A DNA stretch of 64,000 nt from Blautia coccoides (GCF_034355335.1 NZ_CP136422.1:3630501-3694500); one strand, 5' to 3'. Positions 34,508 through 43,215 are shown, counted from the first letter of the stretch. A program made the numbers and translations. Notes: generated by a model from the letters alone, not told the origin.

Positions 34508-34569
34508 ATTCTTTTTCTTATGGGTAACAGCAGAATAGAAAAATAACACACTTATCCTGTTGTTTTGAA

Positions 34570-34680
34570 CTGTCCGGTTGCCGCAGACGTCCCCCTCTCC
34601 GGCTCCGCACGTATCTGGCTGTACAGTAACGGACTTGCACAGGAATTTCACCTGCTTCCGTAACGTTTCCGGGCAATATA
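34570..34680 (-). promoter_or_regulatory. cobalamin riboswitch of the cob biosynthesis operon (short form)
   Basis: On the minus strand the conserved core reads GGAAGC, AGGTGAAATTCC, TGCAAGTCCGTTACTGTA, then GCCAGATACG. This matches the GGGAAxxxGGTGAAAxTCC / GGTCCCGCxACTGT / GCCAGGATAC order of cobalamin aptamers. The distal GxxACTGG and GGGAAGG arm seen in the cbiM leader is not apparent, so this is a shorter variant. It lies just behind a strong promoter and ahead of an intrinsic terminator, consistent with feedback on all genes from cbiD to cbiC. Confidence 0.8.
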
Positions 34681-34692
34681 ATCACTGTTGTA

Positions 34693-34721
34693 ATTATATA
34701 ATTTTCCCCAGGAAAAGTCAA
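34693..34721 (-). promoter_or_regulatory. promoter of the cob biosynthesis operon
   Basis: Minus strand: TTGACT (34716-34721), exactly 17 bases, TATAAT (34693-34698), immediately upstream of the riboswitch. Confidence 0.85.
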
Positions 34722-34760
34722 TGTAAAAGAAAACTTCCGACATATTATACAAAACAACTG

Positions 34761-34911
34761 GTTACTGTTCATAGTATGCTAAAAGTGTAGTTTTTGTACA
34801 GTAACACGCTTCGCGCTGCACACAAAATGCAATGAATTGCATTTTGGCGCTGGCTAACTCGGGATTTTGCTACGCAAAACGCCTCGCGGGATAATATATG
34901 TGAACAGTAAC
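34761..34911. repeat. 151-bp inverted-repeat element (REP/MITE-like)
   Basis: Outer arms GTTACTGTTCA (34761-34771) and TGAACAGTAAC (34901-34911) enclose further dyads: CAAAATGCAAT with ATTGCATTTTG (34823-34846) and TTTTGC with GCAAAA (34865-34879). The interior has GC-rich segments (CGCTTCGCGC, CGCCTCGCGGG) unlike the AT-rich surroundings. No ORF is supported. It sits between the cob operon promoter and the 3' end of spoIVA. It could be a dispersed repeat, a small structured RNA or a terminator region for spoIVA. Confidence 0.6.
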
Positions 34912-34990
34912 AACAACTGTTGCAGGCTGTTTCACACTCAACACTCTGCCCCAACCCAGTTCTTTAAACAGAAACGACAACACTTTATCA

Positions 34991-36460
34991 TCAGATGATA
35001 ATGCATACCAGCCCGCCTTTGCTGTCATTTACAATTTTCTGCATGGTATCCTGGAGTTTCACCTGGCTTTCATCGCTGATCTGGACAAGTTTTGTGTGAA
35101 TACCATCCTCAACCAGCTGACCAATGGATTTGCCGAAAATATTTGTCTGCCATATACTCTCCTGCCGCTCATCACTGGTCTTGATATATTCGATCAGGTC
35201 TTTTGCCTGCTCTTCACTTCCCACGATCGGTGCGATCTCTGTCTCAATATTAGCCCGGATCATATGAATAGACGGGCTGACTGATTTGATCTTCACACCG
35301 TATTTGCTGCCCTGTTTAATGACCATAGGCTCTTCCAGCTTGATCTCCGATTTATCCGGTGTCACCACGCCGTATCCCTTTCCTCTCACGGAAGAGATTG
35401 CTTCACGCACCTTCACATACTCTTCCTTCATCTTAGCCAGCTCCTGCATGGTATGGATCAGTTCGTATTCATCTGAAATAGATACCCCTGTCATCTCGCT
35501 TAAAACAGCATAGTACCAGTTCTCATCCATATCCACCCGGATCCTCACCTTTCCGGTGGACAGGTCCAGAGCTTCCGGTACCAGATTTCGCACAAACTTG
35601 GACTTCAGAACCATTTTATCTCTGGCAGCATCCTTCACATATCTCATCTTCCCCATTAATTCACGGATGCAGTCAAGCAGTTCTGCCTTCAGATAATGGT
35701 CTGTGGGAAGAATTTCCACCCATTTCGGTATGAAAAATTCCATCTGCACAATAGGAAATTCATACAGTATTTTCTCCATGATCCTTGTCACATCATCCCT
35801 GCGGAGCTGTTCACAGTTTACACTCAGAACACCTGCCTGATACTTTTGTTTCAGCTCCTCACACAGGGCAAGTGTCTCCTCCTTGTATGGCTTCTGGGAA
35901 TTTACCAGGATCAAAAACGGTTTTCCCGCCTTTTTAAGCTCGGCAACGGTTTTCTCCTCACTCTCTATGTAATTATTCCTGGGAATCTCTCCAAAAGAAC
36001 CGTCACATGTGATGACAAGGCCGATATTAGAGTGTTCTTCAATGACTTTTTTTGTGCCTGTCTCCGCTGCCTGATGGAAAGGTATTTCATATCCAAACCA
36101 GGGGGTCTTCACCATTCGTTCCTTGCCGTCTTCCATATTTCCGGCCGCATCAGGCACCATATACCCCACACAGTCTATCAGGCGGATTTTTGCTGTTACG
36201 TCCTCGCCAATCTTAATTTTGGCAGCTTCTTTCGGAATAAACTTCGGCTCCACTGTTGTGATCAATTTTCCGGAGCCGCTCAGAGGAAGCTGATCCCTTA
36301 CCTCTTTCTGTGCTGTCTCTTCCATGTTCGGCAGTGCTGCCAGCTCCATAAAGCGGCGGACGAACGTGGATTTTCCTGTCCGTACCGGCCCCACTACCCC
36401 TATGTAAATTTCTCCTCTGGTGCGGGCTTGTATGTCTTTATAAATGTTATATGTATCCAT
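34991..36460 (-). CDS. spoIVA: stage IV sporulation protein A
   Basis: An ATPase that polymerises on the outer forespore membrane and forms the base layer of the spore coat. The 489 residues are close to the usual 492. The P-loop GPVRTGKSTF is near residues 24-33, and the mid and C-terminal regions (IGLVITCDGSFGEIPRNNY; final KGGLVCIII) are typical. The C-terminal hydrophobic tail anchors the protein via SpoVM in model species. A sigma-E type promoter lies just upstream. Its presence indicates an endospore former. Confidence 0.97.
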   Translation of the reverse strand: MDTYNIYKDIQARTRGEIYIGVVGPVRTGKSTFVRRFMELAALPNMEETAQKEVRDQLPLSGSGKLITTVEPKFIPKEAAKIKIGEDVTAKIRLIDCVGYMVPDAAGNMEDGKERMVKTPWFGYEIPFHQAAETGTKKVIEEHSNIGLVITCDGSFGEIPRNNYIESEEKTVAELKKAGKPFLILVNSQKPYKEETLALCEELKQKYQAGVLSVNCEQLRRDDVTRIMEKILYEFPIVQMEFFIPKWVEILPTDHYLKAELLDCIRELMGKMRYVKDAARDKMVLKSKFVRNLVPEALDLSTGKVRIRVDMDENWYYAVLSEMTGVSISDEYELIHTMQELAKMKEEYVKVREAISSVRGKGYGVVTPDKSEIKLEEPMVIKQGSKYGVKIKSVSPSIHMIRANIETEIAPIVGSEEQAKDLIEYIKTSDERQESIWQTNIFGKSIGQLVEDGIHTKLVQISDESQVKLQDTMQKIVNDSKGGLVCIII

Positions 36461-36487
36461 TAAAATACCCCCTTATCGTACTGCTAA

Positions 36488-36516
36488 ATTATATGCTGCC
36501 AACCCTTCAAATATTC
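36488..36516 (-). promoter_or_regulatory. sigma-E type promoter of spoIVA
   Basis: Minus strand: GAATATT (-35, 36510-36516), 14 bases, CATATAAT (-10, 36488-36495). This fits the mother-cell sigma-E consensus (kmATATT, 14-15 bases, CATACAnT) with one mismatch in the -10 box. The spoIVA start codon is 28 bases beyond the -10 box. Confidence 0.75.
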
Positions 36517-36694
36517 CTTTTCCTGTTACCTTTCACTCCATTCCCGGCGGCACAACCCGCATTGTGCAGATGATGTACAGATATGGCGTATTCTGCTCTA
36601 TATCGCGCCGGCTGTCTCGGAATTTTCATGCGATGGGGCATAAAAGCACCTGGCAGGACAGTAGCTGTGGATAGTAATTAAAAGCGCCCATTAT

Positions 36695-36708
36695 CGAACA
36701 TTTGTTCT
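36695..36708 (+). promoter_or_regulatory. LexA/DinR-type SOS operator
   Basis: CGAACATTTGTTCT contains the Gram-positive SOS dyad GAAC-N4-GTTC and abuts the -35 box of the radical SAM gene (shared base at 36708). A second, weaker dyad GAACATACATTC lies at 36744-36755 near the expected transcription start. Repressor binding at either would block the promoter. Confidence 0.7.
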
Positions 36709-36736
36709 TGACATCATTCTCTCCCTGTGATATCCT
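36708..36736 (+). promoter_or_regulatory. promoter of the radical SAM repair pair
   Basis: TTGACA (36708-36713), 17 bases, TATCCT (36731-36736). It is overlapped by SOS-type dyads on both sides. Confidence 0.75.
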
Positions 36737-36772
36737 GTAAACAGAACATACATTCGGAAGGATTTGAGCAAT

Positions 36773-38401
36773 ATGTACCTATCATCATCCCTAACCCTGG
36801 AAGAAAAATTGAAAATTTTATCAGATGCGGCCAAGTACGATGTGGCATGTACCTCCAGCGGCTCTGACCGCCGTGGGGAAAAGGGGAGTCTGGGCAATTC
36901 CGTAGCAGCCGGCATCTGCCACAGCTTTGCCTCTGACGGCCGCTGTATCTCCCTTTTAAAAATCTTATTATCCAATGAGTGCATCTATGACTGCAAATAC
37001 TGTCTGAACCGCCGTTCCAACGATAAGGTACGCACCACCTTCACTCCGGAAGAAATCTGCAGTCTTACCATAGAATTTTATAAGAGAAATTATATAGAAG
37101 GACTCTTTCTAAGCTCCGGTGTAGTAAAAAATCCAACCTACACTATGGAACTCATGTACAGAAGCCTCTATCTGCTGCGCACCCAATACCATTTCCGCGG
37201 TTATATCCATGCCAAGGCCGTCCCCGGAGCCGCCCCGGAAATCATCGAACAGATTGGTTACCTTGCTGACCGCATGAGCGTCAACATGGAACTTCCCACC
37301 AGAGAGTCCCTTCACGCCCTGGCTCCCGGCAAAAGCCATGAGAATATCTTAAAACCCATTCAGCAGATACAGCACGGGATCACAGATTACCGGCTTTCCA
37401 TAGGTAAGTCTGCCCAGATGGAACGGAGCAGCGCCAACCGCTATCTCTCCAATTCCATCTTCAAAGATAAAAAGGAAAAACAGGACACCATCACCGGCAC
37501 TTTCGGTTCCAGATCACTGACAGATTCTCAAACCGCTGCCGGGCCTCGTCCTCATTCTCTTACAAAAAAAGCAGAGACAGCTACCTCCGCCGTCATCCGC
37601 CCTTCTGCCTCCATGACCCGGCCTGTAACCACACCCTCTTCCTTTGTGGGAAGTCCGTCCTATTATTTCCGCCAGGACGCTCCTTCCCTGCCTGCTTCCC
37701 AAAGCCGTTCCTTTGTCCCCGCAGGCCAGAGCACACAGATGATCATCGGTGCAACCCCGGAAAACGACTACCAGCTTTTACAGGTAACACAATCCCTGTA
37801 TCAGCAGTTTGATTTAAAACGAGTCTTCTTCTCCGCCTATGTTCCATTGAACGAAGATTCTGACCTTCCCTCCCTGGACACAGCGCCTCCTCTCTTGAGA
37901 GAGCACCGCCTGTATCAGGCGGACTGGCTTTTGCGCTTTTACGGTTTCCACGCTGAGGATCTTCTGGATCCCGGCCGTCCAAACTTCAACATCCTTCTGG
38001 ACCCCAAATGCGACTGGGCGCTGCGCCACCTGGAGCTGTTTCCCATAGAGATTCAGACCGCTTCCTACGAAGATTTGCTGAAAGTCCCCGGCCTGGGCAA
38101 CAAATCCGCCTATCGGATCGTCCAGGCCCGCAGGACCACTCGTCTGGATTTCCCAGCCCTAAAAAAATTGGGCGTCGTCCTGAAACGCGCCCAATACTTT
38201 ATCACCTGCAGCGGCAAAATGCTCTACCGAACCCCTATCGAAGAAGATTTTATCACCCGCCAGCTCACTTCCACGGACCAAAAAACCACCTGGTCTCTGG
38301 ACCACCCTCAGACCTACCGTCAGCTCTCCCTCTTCGATGACCTGAACCTGACCACCCCTGCCCCGGAGGATCCCCTGAAAACCCTCAGCGGTCAATTATG
38401 A
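36773..38401 (+). CDS. radical SAM/HhH protein, putative DNA modification or repair enzyme
   Basis: A 542-residue radical SAM protein with the iron-sulfur motif C70-x3-C74-x2-C77 (NECIYDCKYC). The C-terminal helix-hairpin-helix block (LLKVPGLGNKSAYRIVQAR, about residues 440-465) suggests DNA binding. This matches the family annotated as putative DNA modification/repair radical SAM protein, usually paired with a DUF4130 gene, as here. Residues about 210-320, between the core and the C-terminal part, are Ser/Thr/Pro-rich and look disordered. The ATG at 36773 is chosen because GGAAGGA lies ten bases upstream; the TTG at 36764 is too close to it. Substrate unknown. Confidence 0.88.
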   Translation: MYLSSSLTLEEKLKILSDAAKYDVACTSSGSDRRGEKGSLGNSVAAGICHSFASDGRCISLLKILLSNECIYDCKYCLNRRSNDKVRTTFTPEEICSLTIEFYKRNYIEGLFLSSGVVKNPTYTMELMYRSLYLLRTQYHFRGYIHAKAVPGAAPEIIEQIGYLADRMSVNMELPTRESLHALAPGKSHENILKPIQQIQHGITDYRLSIGKSAQMERSSANRYLSNSIFKDKKEKQDTITGTFGSRSLTDSQTAAGPRPHSLTKKAETATSAVIRPSASMTRPVTTPSSFVGSPSYYFRQDAPSLPASQSRSFVPAGQSTQMIIGATPENDYQLLQVTQSLYQQFDLKRVFFSAYVPLNEDSDLPSLDTAPPLLREHRLYQADWLLRFYGFHAEDLLDPGRPNFNILLDPKCDWALRHLELFPIEIQTASYEDLLKVPGLGNKSAYRIVQARRTTRLDFPALKKLGVVLKRAQYFITCSGKMLYRTPIEEDFITRQLTSTDQKTTWSLDHPQTYRQLSLFDDLNLTTPAPEDPLKTLSGQL

Positions 38402-38414
38402 TTTTATTTAAAAC

Positions 38415-38498
38415 CGGCAGCAGACTGCCGTCAATATCCAGGGAAACTCACAGGGAAGAGGCTGCAGACACAACGCCCCCGGCCCCCTGTGAATTCCC
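38415..38498 (+). other. structured spacer between the radical SAM and DUF4130 genes
   Basis: Two dyads lie in this gap: CGGCAG/CTGCCG (38415-38430), and a long stem with arms 38441-38455 and 38485-38498 (GGGAA plus TCACAGGG against CCCTGTGA plus TTCCC) with a 29-base loop. No T-tract follows, so this is more likely an mRNA stability or translation element than a terminator. Confidence 0.6.
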
Positions 38499-38530
38499 GT
38501 CCCTTATAATCCATTGAAAGGAGTCCACAC

Positions 38531-39286
38531 ATGGTAATATTCACCTGCCAAGACACTTTTGAATCCATGATGACCTGTATCTACGTGGCCTGGTCCGCCC
38601 GTCTGGGCCACAGCAACATAAAACTCCAGACAGAACCCATCTGGTCCCCGGAACTCTTCTGCGAATACCGACACGTGGACCCTGATGAAGAAAAAGTCCA
38701 AAAAGTGATACGCTCCATACGGGAGAAAATCTCTGAAAAGTCATACCATGACATCTACCGTGCTGCCATGTCCGACAGTACCGATAAGCTTGATATCATC
38801 TACCGATACATGATCCTCGGTTTTGTCTATGGAGAAAGGACATCCCAGATGCTGGGTAACCCCGCCGTATCCGCCGTCTTTGAACTGAACCGCAAGGTTG
38901 CCAATGAGGCCCATCTCTTTCGGGAATTTGTCCGTTTCTCCAGACTGAAAAACCAGGTTCTGCTCTCAATCATTGAACCAAAGTGCAATGTCCTTACCAT
39001 ACTTGCACCTAATTTTGAGGACCGTATGCCCTCGGAGCACTGGATGATCATAGATAAAACGCGTATGATTTCTGTCGTACATCCTGCTGACAGCGACTAT
39101 TTTTTGACGCCTATAACAGCGGAAGAACTCTCCTACATGGAGGCTTCAAAGGATCGCTTTGACCCATATGTGGGTCTCTGGAAATCTTTCTTTCAGACTA
39201 TTGGCATTGAACAGCGCAAAAATCCCCGCTGCCAGCGCAATATGCTGCCCCTATGGTATCGAAAACACATGCCCGAATTCCAGTAA
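38531..39286 (+). CDS. DUF4130-family probable DNA repair protein
   Basis: A 251-residue protein of the TIGR03915/DUF4130 type, found next to the radical SAM/HhH protein in many Firmicutes and proposed to act in DNA metabolism. The C-terminal part (FSRLKNQVLLSIIEPKCNVL ... PHFEDRMP-like NFEDRMPSEHWMIIDKTR) is the conserved domain. No metal motif or P-loop is seen. The AAAGGAG ribosome binding site is nine bases from the ATG. It is probably co-transcribed from the SOS-type promoter. The reaction is not established. Confidence 0.85.
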   Translation: MVIFTCQDTFESMMTCIYVAWSARLGHSNIKLQTEPIWSPELFCEYRHVDPDEEKVQKVIRSIREKISEKSYHDIYRAAMSDSTDKLDIIYRYMILGFVYGERTSQMLGNPAVSAVFELNRKVANEAHLFREFVRFSRLKNQVLLSIIEPKCNVLTILAPNFEDRMPSEHWMIIDKTRMISVVHPADSDYFLTPITAEELSYMEASKDRFDPYVGLWKSFFQTIGIEQRKNPRCQRNMLPLWYRKHMPEFQ

Positions 39287-39325
39287 GGCACTCTACTAAG
39301 ATACTACGCTCTGCCGGGACACAAA

Positions 39326-40171
39326 TCAGCAGTTACCTGTATACACATACTTCAGGTACTTTCCTGCCTCCTCTGCTAATTGGTATACATTCCCCACATC
39401 CGCTGCCTCCCGGTCCCTCATCTTCCATCTGGGGAAAAACCTGGTCACGTGCAGAGGTATCTCACAATCGAGAGCAGCCACCCATTCAGCCAATTTCCGC
39501 ATCTCATCCACAGAATTGTTTTCTCCCGGCACCACCAGCGTAGTTATCTCCACGTGGCATGCTCTCACCGCCTTTTTTATAAATGCCTTTACTGTTTCCA
39601 AGTCTCCTCCCAATTTTTCGTAATAGTCTTCTGTAAAACCTTTTAAATCAATATTCATGGCATCTATATAGGGCAGCACAGCCTCCTCTGTTTCCTCCGT
39701 AAACGCTCCATTCGTGACAAGGATATTCTTCATTCCTCTTTTTCTTACTTCCATGGCTGCATCCCGCACATATTCGTATCCCACAAGAGGCTCATTATAT
39801 GTAAATGCAGCTCCAATATTTCCCCGCTCTCTAAGCGCTTCTGCCTGTGATGCCAACTCTTTTGGACTCAAATATATATAGTCCGCCCCATTTTCACCAG
39901 CCATGGAGATTTCATGATTCTGACAAAACGGACAGGACAGATTACAGCCAAAACTGCCCACTGAGAGCAACTTTTTTCCCGGATAAAACCTACGCAGCGG
40001 CTTCTTTTCTATGGGATCCAACGCCAGTGCCGTACATCTTCCATAGTTGACAGATTCTATTCTGCCCTCAACATTTTTCCTGGCCCTGCATCGCCCTGTC
40101 TGCCCTTCTTCCAGTCTGCAGTGATGCATACAAACTCCGCATTCTTTTTTCATAAGACACCCCGTTTTCAT
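39326..40171 (-). CDS. amrS: AmmeMemoRadiSam system radical SAM enzyme
   Basis: A 281-residue radical SAM protein related to pyruvate formate-lyase activases. Its iron-sulfur motif is C-x3-C-x2-C in SFGCNLSCPFCQNHE. An N-terminal cysteine pattern (CGVCMHHCRLEEGQTGRCRAR) may bind a second metal. It lies 13 bases after a gene fusing the other two members of the AmmeMemoRadiSam set. The system is widespread, but its substrate is not known to me. Confidence 0.92.
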   Translation of the reverse strand: MKTGCLMKKECGVCMHHCRLEEGQTGRCRARKNVEGRIESVNYGRCTALALDPIEKKPLRRFYPGKKLLSVGSFGCNLSCPFCQNHEISMAGENGADYIYLSPKELASQAEALRERGNIGAAFTYNEPLVGYEYVRDAAMEVRKRGMKNILVTNGAFTEETEEAVLPYIDAMNIDLKGFTEDYYEKLGGDLETVKAFIKKAVRACHVEITTLVVPGENNSVDEMRKLAEWVAALDCEIPLHVTRFFPRWKMRDREAADVGNVYQLAEEAGKYLKYVYTGNC

Positions 40172-40184
40172 TGGTTTCGCCTTA

Positions 40185-41573
40185 TCATTTGTGTCTGATC
40201 ACCCGAAACCGTTCCAGCTTAACTCCAGTCTCTGTTTCATCAATACCGGCTTTCTGCATGGCAATGGATATCTGTTCTTCCACCGTATCCACACCCTCCA
40301 GATTGGGCAGCAGCAGACCTTTCTTTCTCCCCTTGGATACGATCACACCGTACTCCTTTACATCCAGTTCCTCCAGCGAAGCAATTTCTTCAGTTTCCCC
40401 CAAAACGTCTACACTGTAGACAAGCTGATCAAGCTCTTCTTCCTTAACAGGTGTAAATCTGGGATCACGGCATCCGGCACTTACAGCGTTGTCTGCTATC
40501 TCCTCTGCCACCGAATCTGTCACCGGCAAAATTGTTCCAATACATCCGCGCAGCCTTCCATGCATCTTCAGAGAGACAAACACGCCTGCACGTTTAGAGC
40601 GTAGTTCTTCCGGAAGATCATCCGGAATCACCAGCATTTTTCCTGTTCTCACATAAGTCTCCAAAGCTTTTCTTGCCAGCCTGACATAGGCATCTTCAGA
40701 GGCTTTTTTGTGTTCCAGATTTTGTCTCTGCATTTCTTCATACTGATTGAGAAATCTTCTTGTATTATCCTTTCCAACAGTCTCATATGTACAAATCCCA
40801 TACCCTACTCCAAAAGGGCCTTCATAAGACAATCGCTTTGAATTCACAGAAGTTCCATCGAAAGCTCCAGCCATGATCACAAAAGACCTGTGGCCGCACT
40901 CTGCTGCTTTCTCACAAAAATCATCCGGAAAGTCCAATAAATCACCAAAATTTCCGGTTCCCATGGCCTGCATGACTCTTTTATCATATTCAGGCCCTTC
41001 CTTCTGATAACCATAAGGACCAGCTTCCAAAAGTTTATGCGATAAATCCCCACTGGCGATCATGACAACATTCCTGCCCAGTATATCAGCGGCCTTGCTG
41101 ATATACTCCCCCAGTCGATAATGTGCCTCCAGTGTCTGCCCTGATAATCCAATCCTAAGTATCCTGTATCTGACCTGCTGCTTTTCCAGAAAGTACAATG
41201 GTATCATAGTGGCATGATCCAGCCGGCTGTCCCGCTCTCCTCTGGTTCCGGCCATAAAGCCATCCCTGTCCAGAAGGCTGCAGAGCTGACTTCGCAATTC
41301 TATATCGTATTTCGCCTTGATCCGTACTTCTTTTGCACCAAACTTTCCAAAATCTCCCTCTGCCTCTCTTCCCGGCGAGATATGAAAATAATCCGCATAC
41401 ATGACAGAATGGGGTGTCGTCACCACAACAGTATCCGGACATAGCTTCGCCACATGTTGTGCGGCTTTTTCATAAGCCGCTATTGTAGCCGAAATTCCCA
41501 CCTCCTGTCCTCTTCCCACCTCCGGAATTATAAGCGGCGGATGAGGTACCATTACAGCACCACGTATCGACAT
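40185..41573 (-). CDS. AmmeMemoRadiSam fused MEMO1-like / AMMECR1-like protein
   Basis: A 462-residue fusion. Residues 1 to about 270 form a MEMO1/LigB-like domain (MVPHPPLIIPEVGRG; VVVTTPHSVMYADYF; ASGDLSHKL), the class III extradiol dioxygenase fold. Residues about 290-462 form an AMMECR1 domain with the hallmark GRLRGCIGTI. The frame opens at 41606, but GGAG precedes the ATG at 41573. With amrS it completes the three-part system. The fusion supports a physical complex. The molecular role is unresolved. Confidence 0.92.
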   Translation of the reverse strand: MSIRGAVMVPHPPLIIPEVGRGQEVGISATIAAYEKAAQHVAKLCPDTVVVTTPHSVMYADYFHISPGREAEGDFGKFGAKEVRIKAKYDIELRSQLCSLLDRDGFMAGTRGERDSRLDHATMIPLYFLEKQQVRYRILRIGLSGQTLEAHYRLGEYISKAADILGRNVVMIASGDLSHKLLEAGPYGYQKEGPEYDKRVMQAMGTGNFGDLLDFPDDFCEKAAECGHRSFVIMAGAFDGTSVNSKRLSYEGPFGVGYGICTYETVGKDNTRRFLNQYEEMQRQNLEHKKASEDAYVRLARKALETYVRTGKMLVIPDDLPEELRSKRAGVFVSLKMHGRLRGCIGTILPVTDSVAEEIADNAVSAGCRDPRFTPVKEEELDQLVYSVDVLGETEEIASLEELDVKEYGVIVSKGRKKGLLLPNLEGVDTVEEQISIAMQKAGIDETETGVKLERFRVIRHK

Positions 41574-41626
41574 AATACCAACTCCCTTCCCGGTAATCCT
41601 CTGCACGTTTTCCTGTTCCTATTTTA

Positions 41627-41655
41627 ATTATACATCCGAGAGACTGTTATGAAAA
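41627..41655 (-). promoter_or_regulatory. candidate promoter of the AmmeMemoRadiSam genes
   Basis: Minus strand: TTTTCA (41650-41655), 17 bases, TATAAT (41627-41632), ending about 54 bases before the start codon. Confidence 0.55.
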
Positions 41656-41732
41656 CCATAGATATAGCTGCATCTCCATCTTTCATAGATGATTAACCAC
41701 AACTGCTTCGGTAGTGCTGGAAAATGTTTTCT

Positions 41733-43178
41733 TTACACCATACAGCGAAAAGGCTGCATAATCAATCCAACTGCACGCATAGCTGTCTTTTTCCAAAAAG
41801 GAATCTCTTCTACCTGTATATGCTCCGGCACTTCATAGGTATCCGGTCCGGTCACTACTCTGCAGTCCTTTTCCATCTCATCCATGTATCCGGTCAATTC
41901 CTCTGTCAGTTTCCTGCTCCGTACTGCCAGCATCAGTTCAGTATCCACATATGTGCTGCGCAGATCCATATTATAAGAACCAATAATTGACATATCCTCA
42001 TCGATCACTATAGATTTTCCGTGATAAGATACTCCTCCATCATACTCCAGCATCGAAATCCCGGTATCATATACACCCTTTTTCCTATACAGATAATCAC
42101 TGGATGCCATAAAGTTGTCACCGTTTTCCACAGAATTGATCACCATTCTGCTGTTCTGCACCTTCCTTGCAATATCTGTCAGTTCTCTCTTCATATATCC
42201 ATTCAGGACTACATAGGGGGTATGGATAATAACCCTATCCTTTGCCTGCTTCATAAGCTGGGACAGCTCATAAAACAGTACAGGCTCTTTCCCATATACC
42301 CCTGTTGGGTTTGAAAGAAGTGTCACTTTATTCGTCTCGCAGGTTATTTCACCGTAATCACAGTCCTTGAATAAATCCGCGTTCTCTTTTTTCAGCTTCT
42401 CGTATCTTCTGGTCAGCATGCGGATCATACTCTTTGTTTTATCGTCCTCCCTCAGACTTTCCTGGTCGTGAAACAGCCTGCATTCCTTTTTCTTCCACAT
42501 ACGTTCAAAATACTCTTCCACCTGATACAAAGAACTTTTATCCCCACCGTCCAGTTTCGGATCCGTATTATAGATCAATACCTCTCTGTCATAACTCATA
42601 TTCTTGTTTGGATAATCTCCGATAAAATAATCAAATGTATTTCTTCCGCCAAGAATATAAGCCAATTCATCTACAATGACATATTTATCGTGCATTCTTC
42701 CCTGGGTCTTCCAGGGCATAGCCAGATTTAATTCATTATAAACTTTTATTTCCACATTTGGATGCGAAGACAGGGCATAAAATAGTTCATTCCCTTCCAT
42801 GCGGATTTTACCGCTTACCCCGTCAACCAAAATTTTTATTTTAATACCCTCCTCGGCCCTGTGATACAAGACTGCAAGGAGATCCCGTGTACTCTTTCCG
42901 TCTCTCATATCAAATGTAGAAAGTATGATCCGTTCTTTAGCCTGATTGAAAAGCCGAATTCTTTCATCCCATGCGCTCTTATTTGTCTCAAGCAGCATTG
43001 CTCTGTCTACTCCTATGCTGTCTCTGTAACAATCTGACACAGCAAAATTCTTTTTTGTCTCCTTTGACACCTTTGTGTAATGTATGAATGGACCTACAGC
43101 TCCCGCTATAAGATAGACAAGAAAAAACAACAATACAAACAGCAACCATCGAAGTTTAAACTTTTTCATTTCTTTCAC
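41733..43178 (-). CDS. phospholipase D-like membrane protein (cardiolipin-synthase type)
   Basis: A 481-residue protein with an N-terminal transmembrane helix (about residues 8-30) and two PLD HKD motifs: HDKYVIVD near residue 162 and HGKSIVID near residue 385, each followed by a Gly/Asn-rich turn (GGRN; GSYNMD). Two HKD motifs form one active site for phosphodiester transfer, so synthesis of cardiolipin or a related lipid, or hydrolysis, is likely. It has only one N-terminal helix, unlike classical Cls with two. It stands alone, with its own promoter and a dyad near the transcription start. Confidence 0.88.
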   Translation of the reverse strand: MKEMKKFKLRWLLFVLLFFLVYLIAGAVGPFIHYTKVSKETKKNFAVSDCYRDSIGVDRAMLLETNKSAWDERIRLFNQAKERIILSTFDMRDGKSTRDLLAVLYHRAEEGIKIKILVDGVSGKIRMEGNELFYALSSHPNVEIKVYNELNLAMPWKTQGRMHDKYVIVDELAYILGGRNTFDYFIGDYPNKNMSYDREVLIYNTDPKLDGGDKSSLYQVEEYFERMWKKKECRLFHDQESLREDDKTKSMIRMLTRRYEKLKKENADLFKDCDYGEITCETNKVTLLSNPTGVYGKEPVLFYELSQLMKQAKDRVIIHTPYVVLNGYMKRELTDIARKVQNSRMVINSVENGDNFMASSDYLYRKKGVYDTGISMLEYDGGVSYHGKSIVIDEDMSIIGSYNMDLRSTYVDTELMLAVRSRKLTEELTGYMDEMEKDCRVVTGPDTYEVPEHIQVEEIPFWKKTAMRAVGLIMQPFRCMV

Positions 43179-43196
43179 CCTTTGTTATTTTGTAAA

Positions 43197-43215
43197 GATA
43201 ACCTCTAAAGTTATC
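43197..43215 (-). promoter_or_regulatory. dyad at the PLD-gene transcription start
   Basis: GATAAC and GTTATC arms separated by seven bases, just downstream of the -10 box. It could be an operator or a 5'-end RNA hairpin. Confidence 0.4.

Noticed and set aside
36444..36674. 76-residue plus-strand frame in the spoIVA upstream region
   Set aside because: It overlaps the spoIVA sigma-E promoter, has no ribosome binding site and no recognisable domain.
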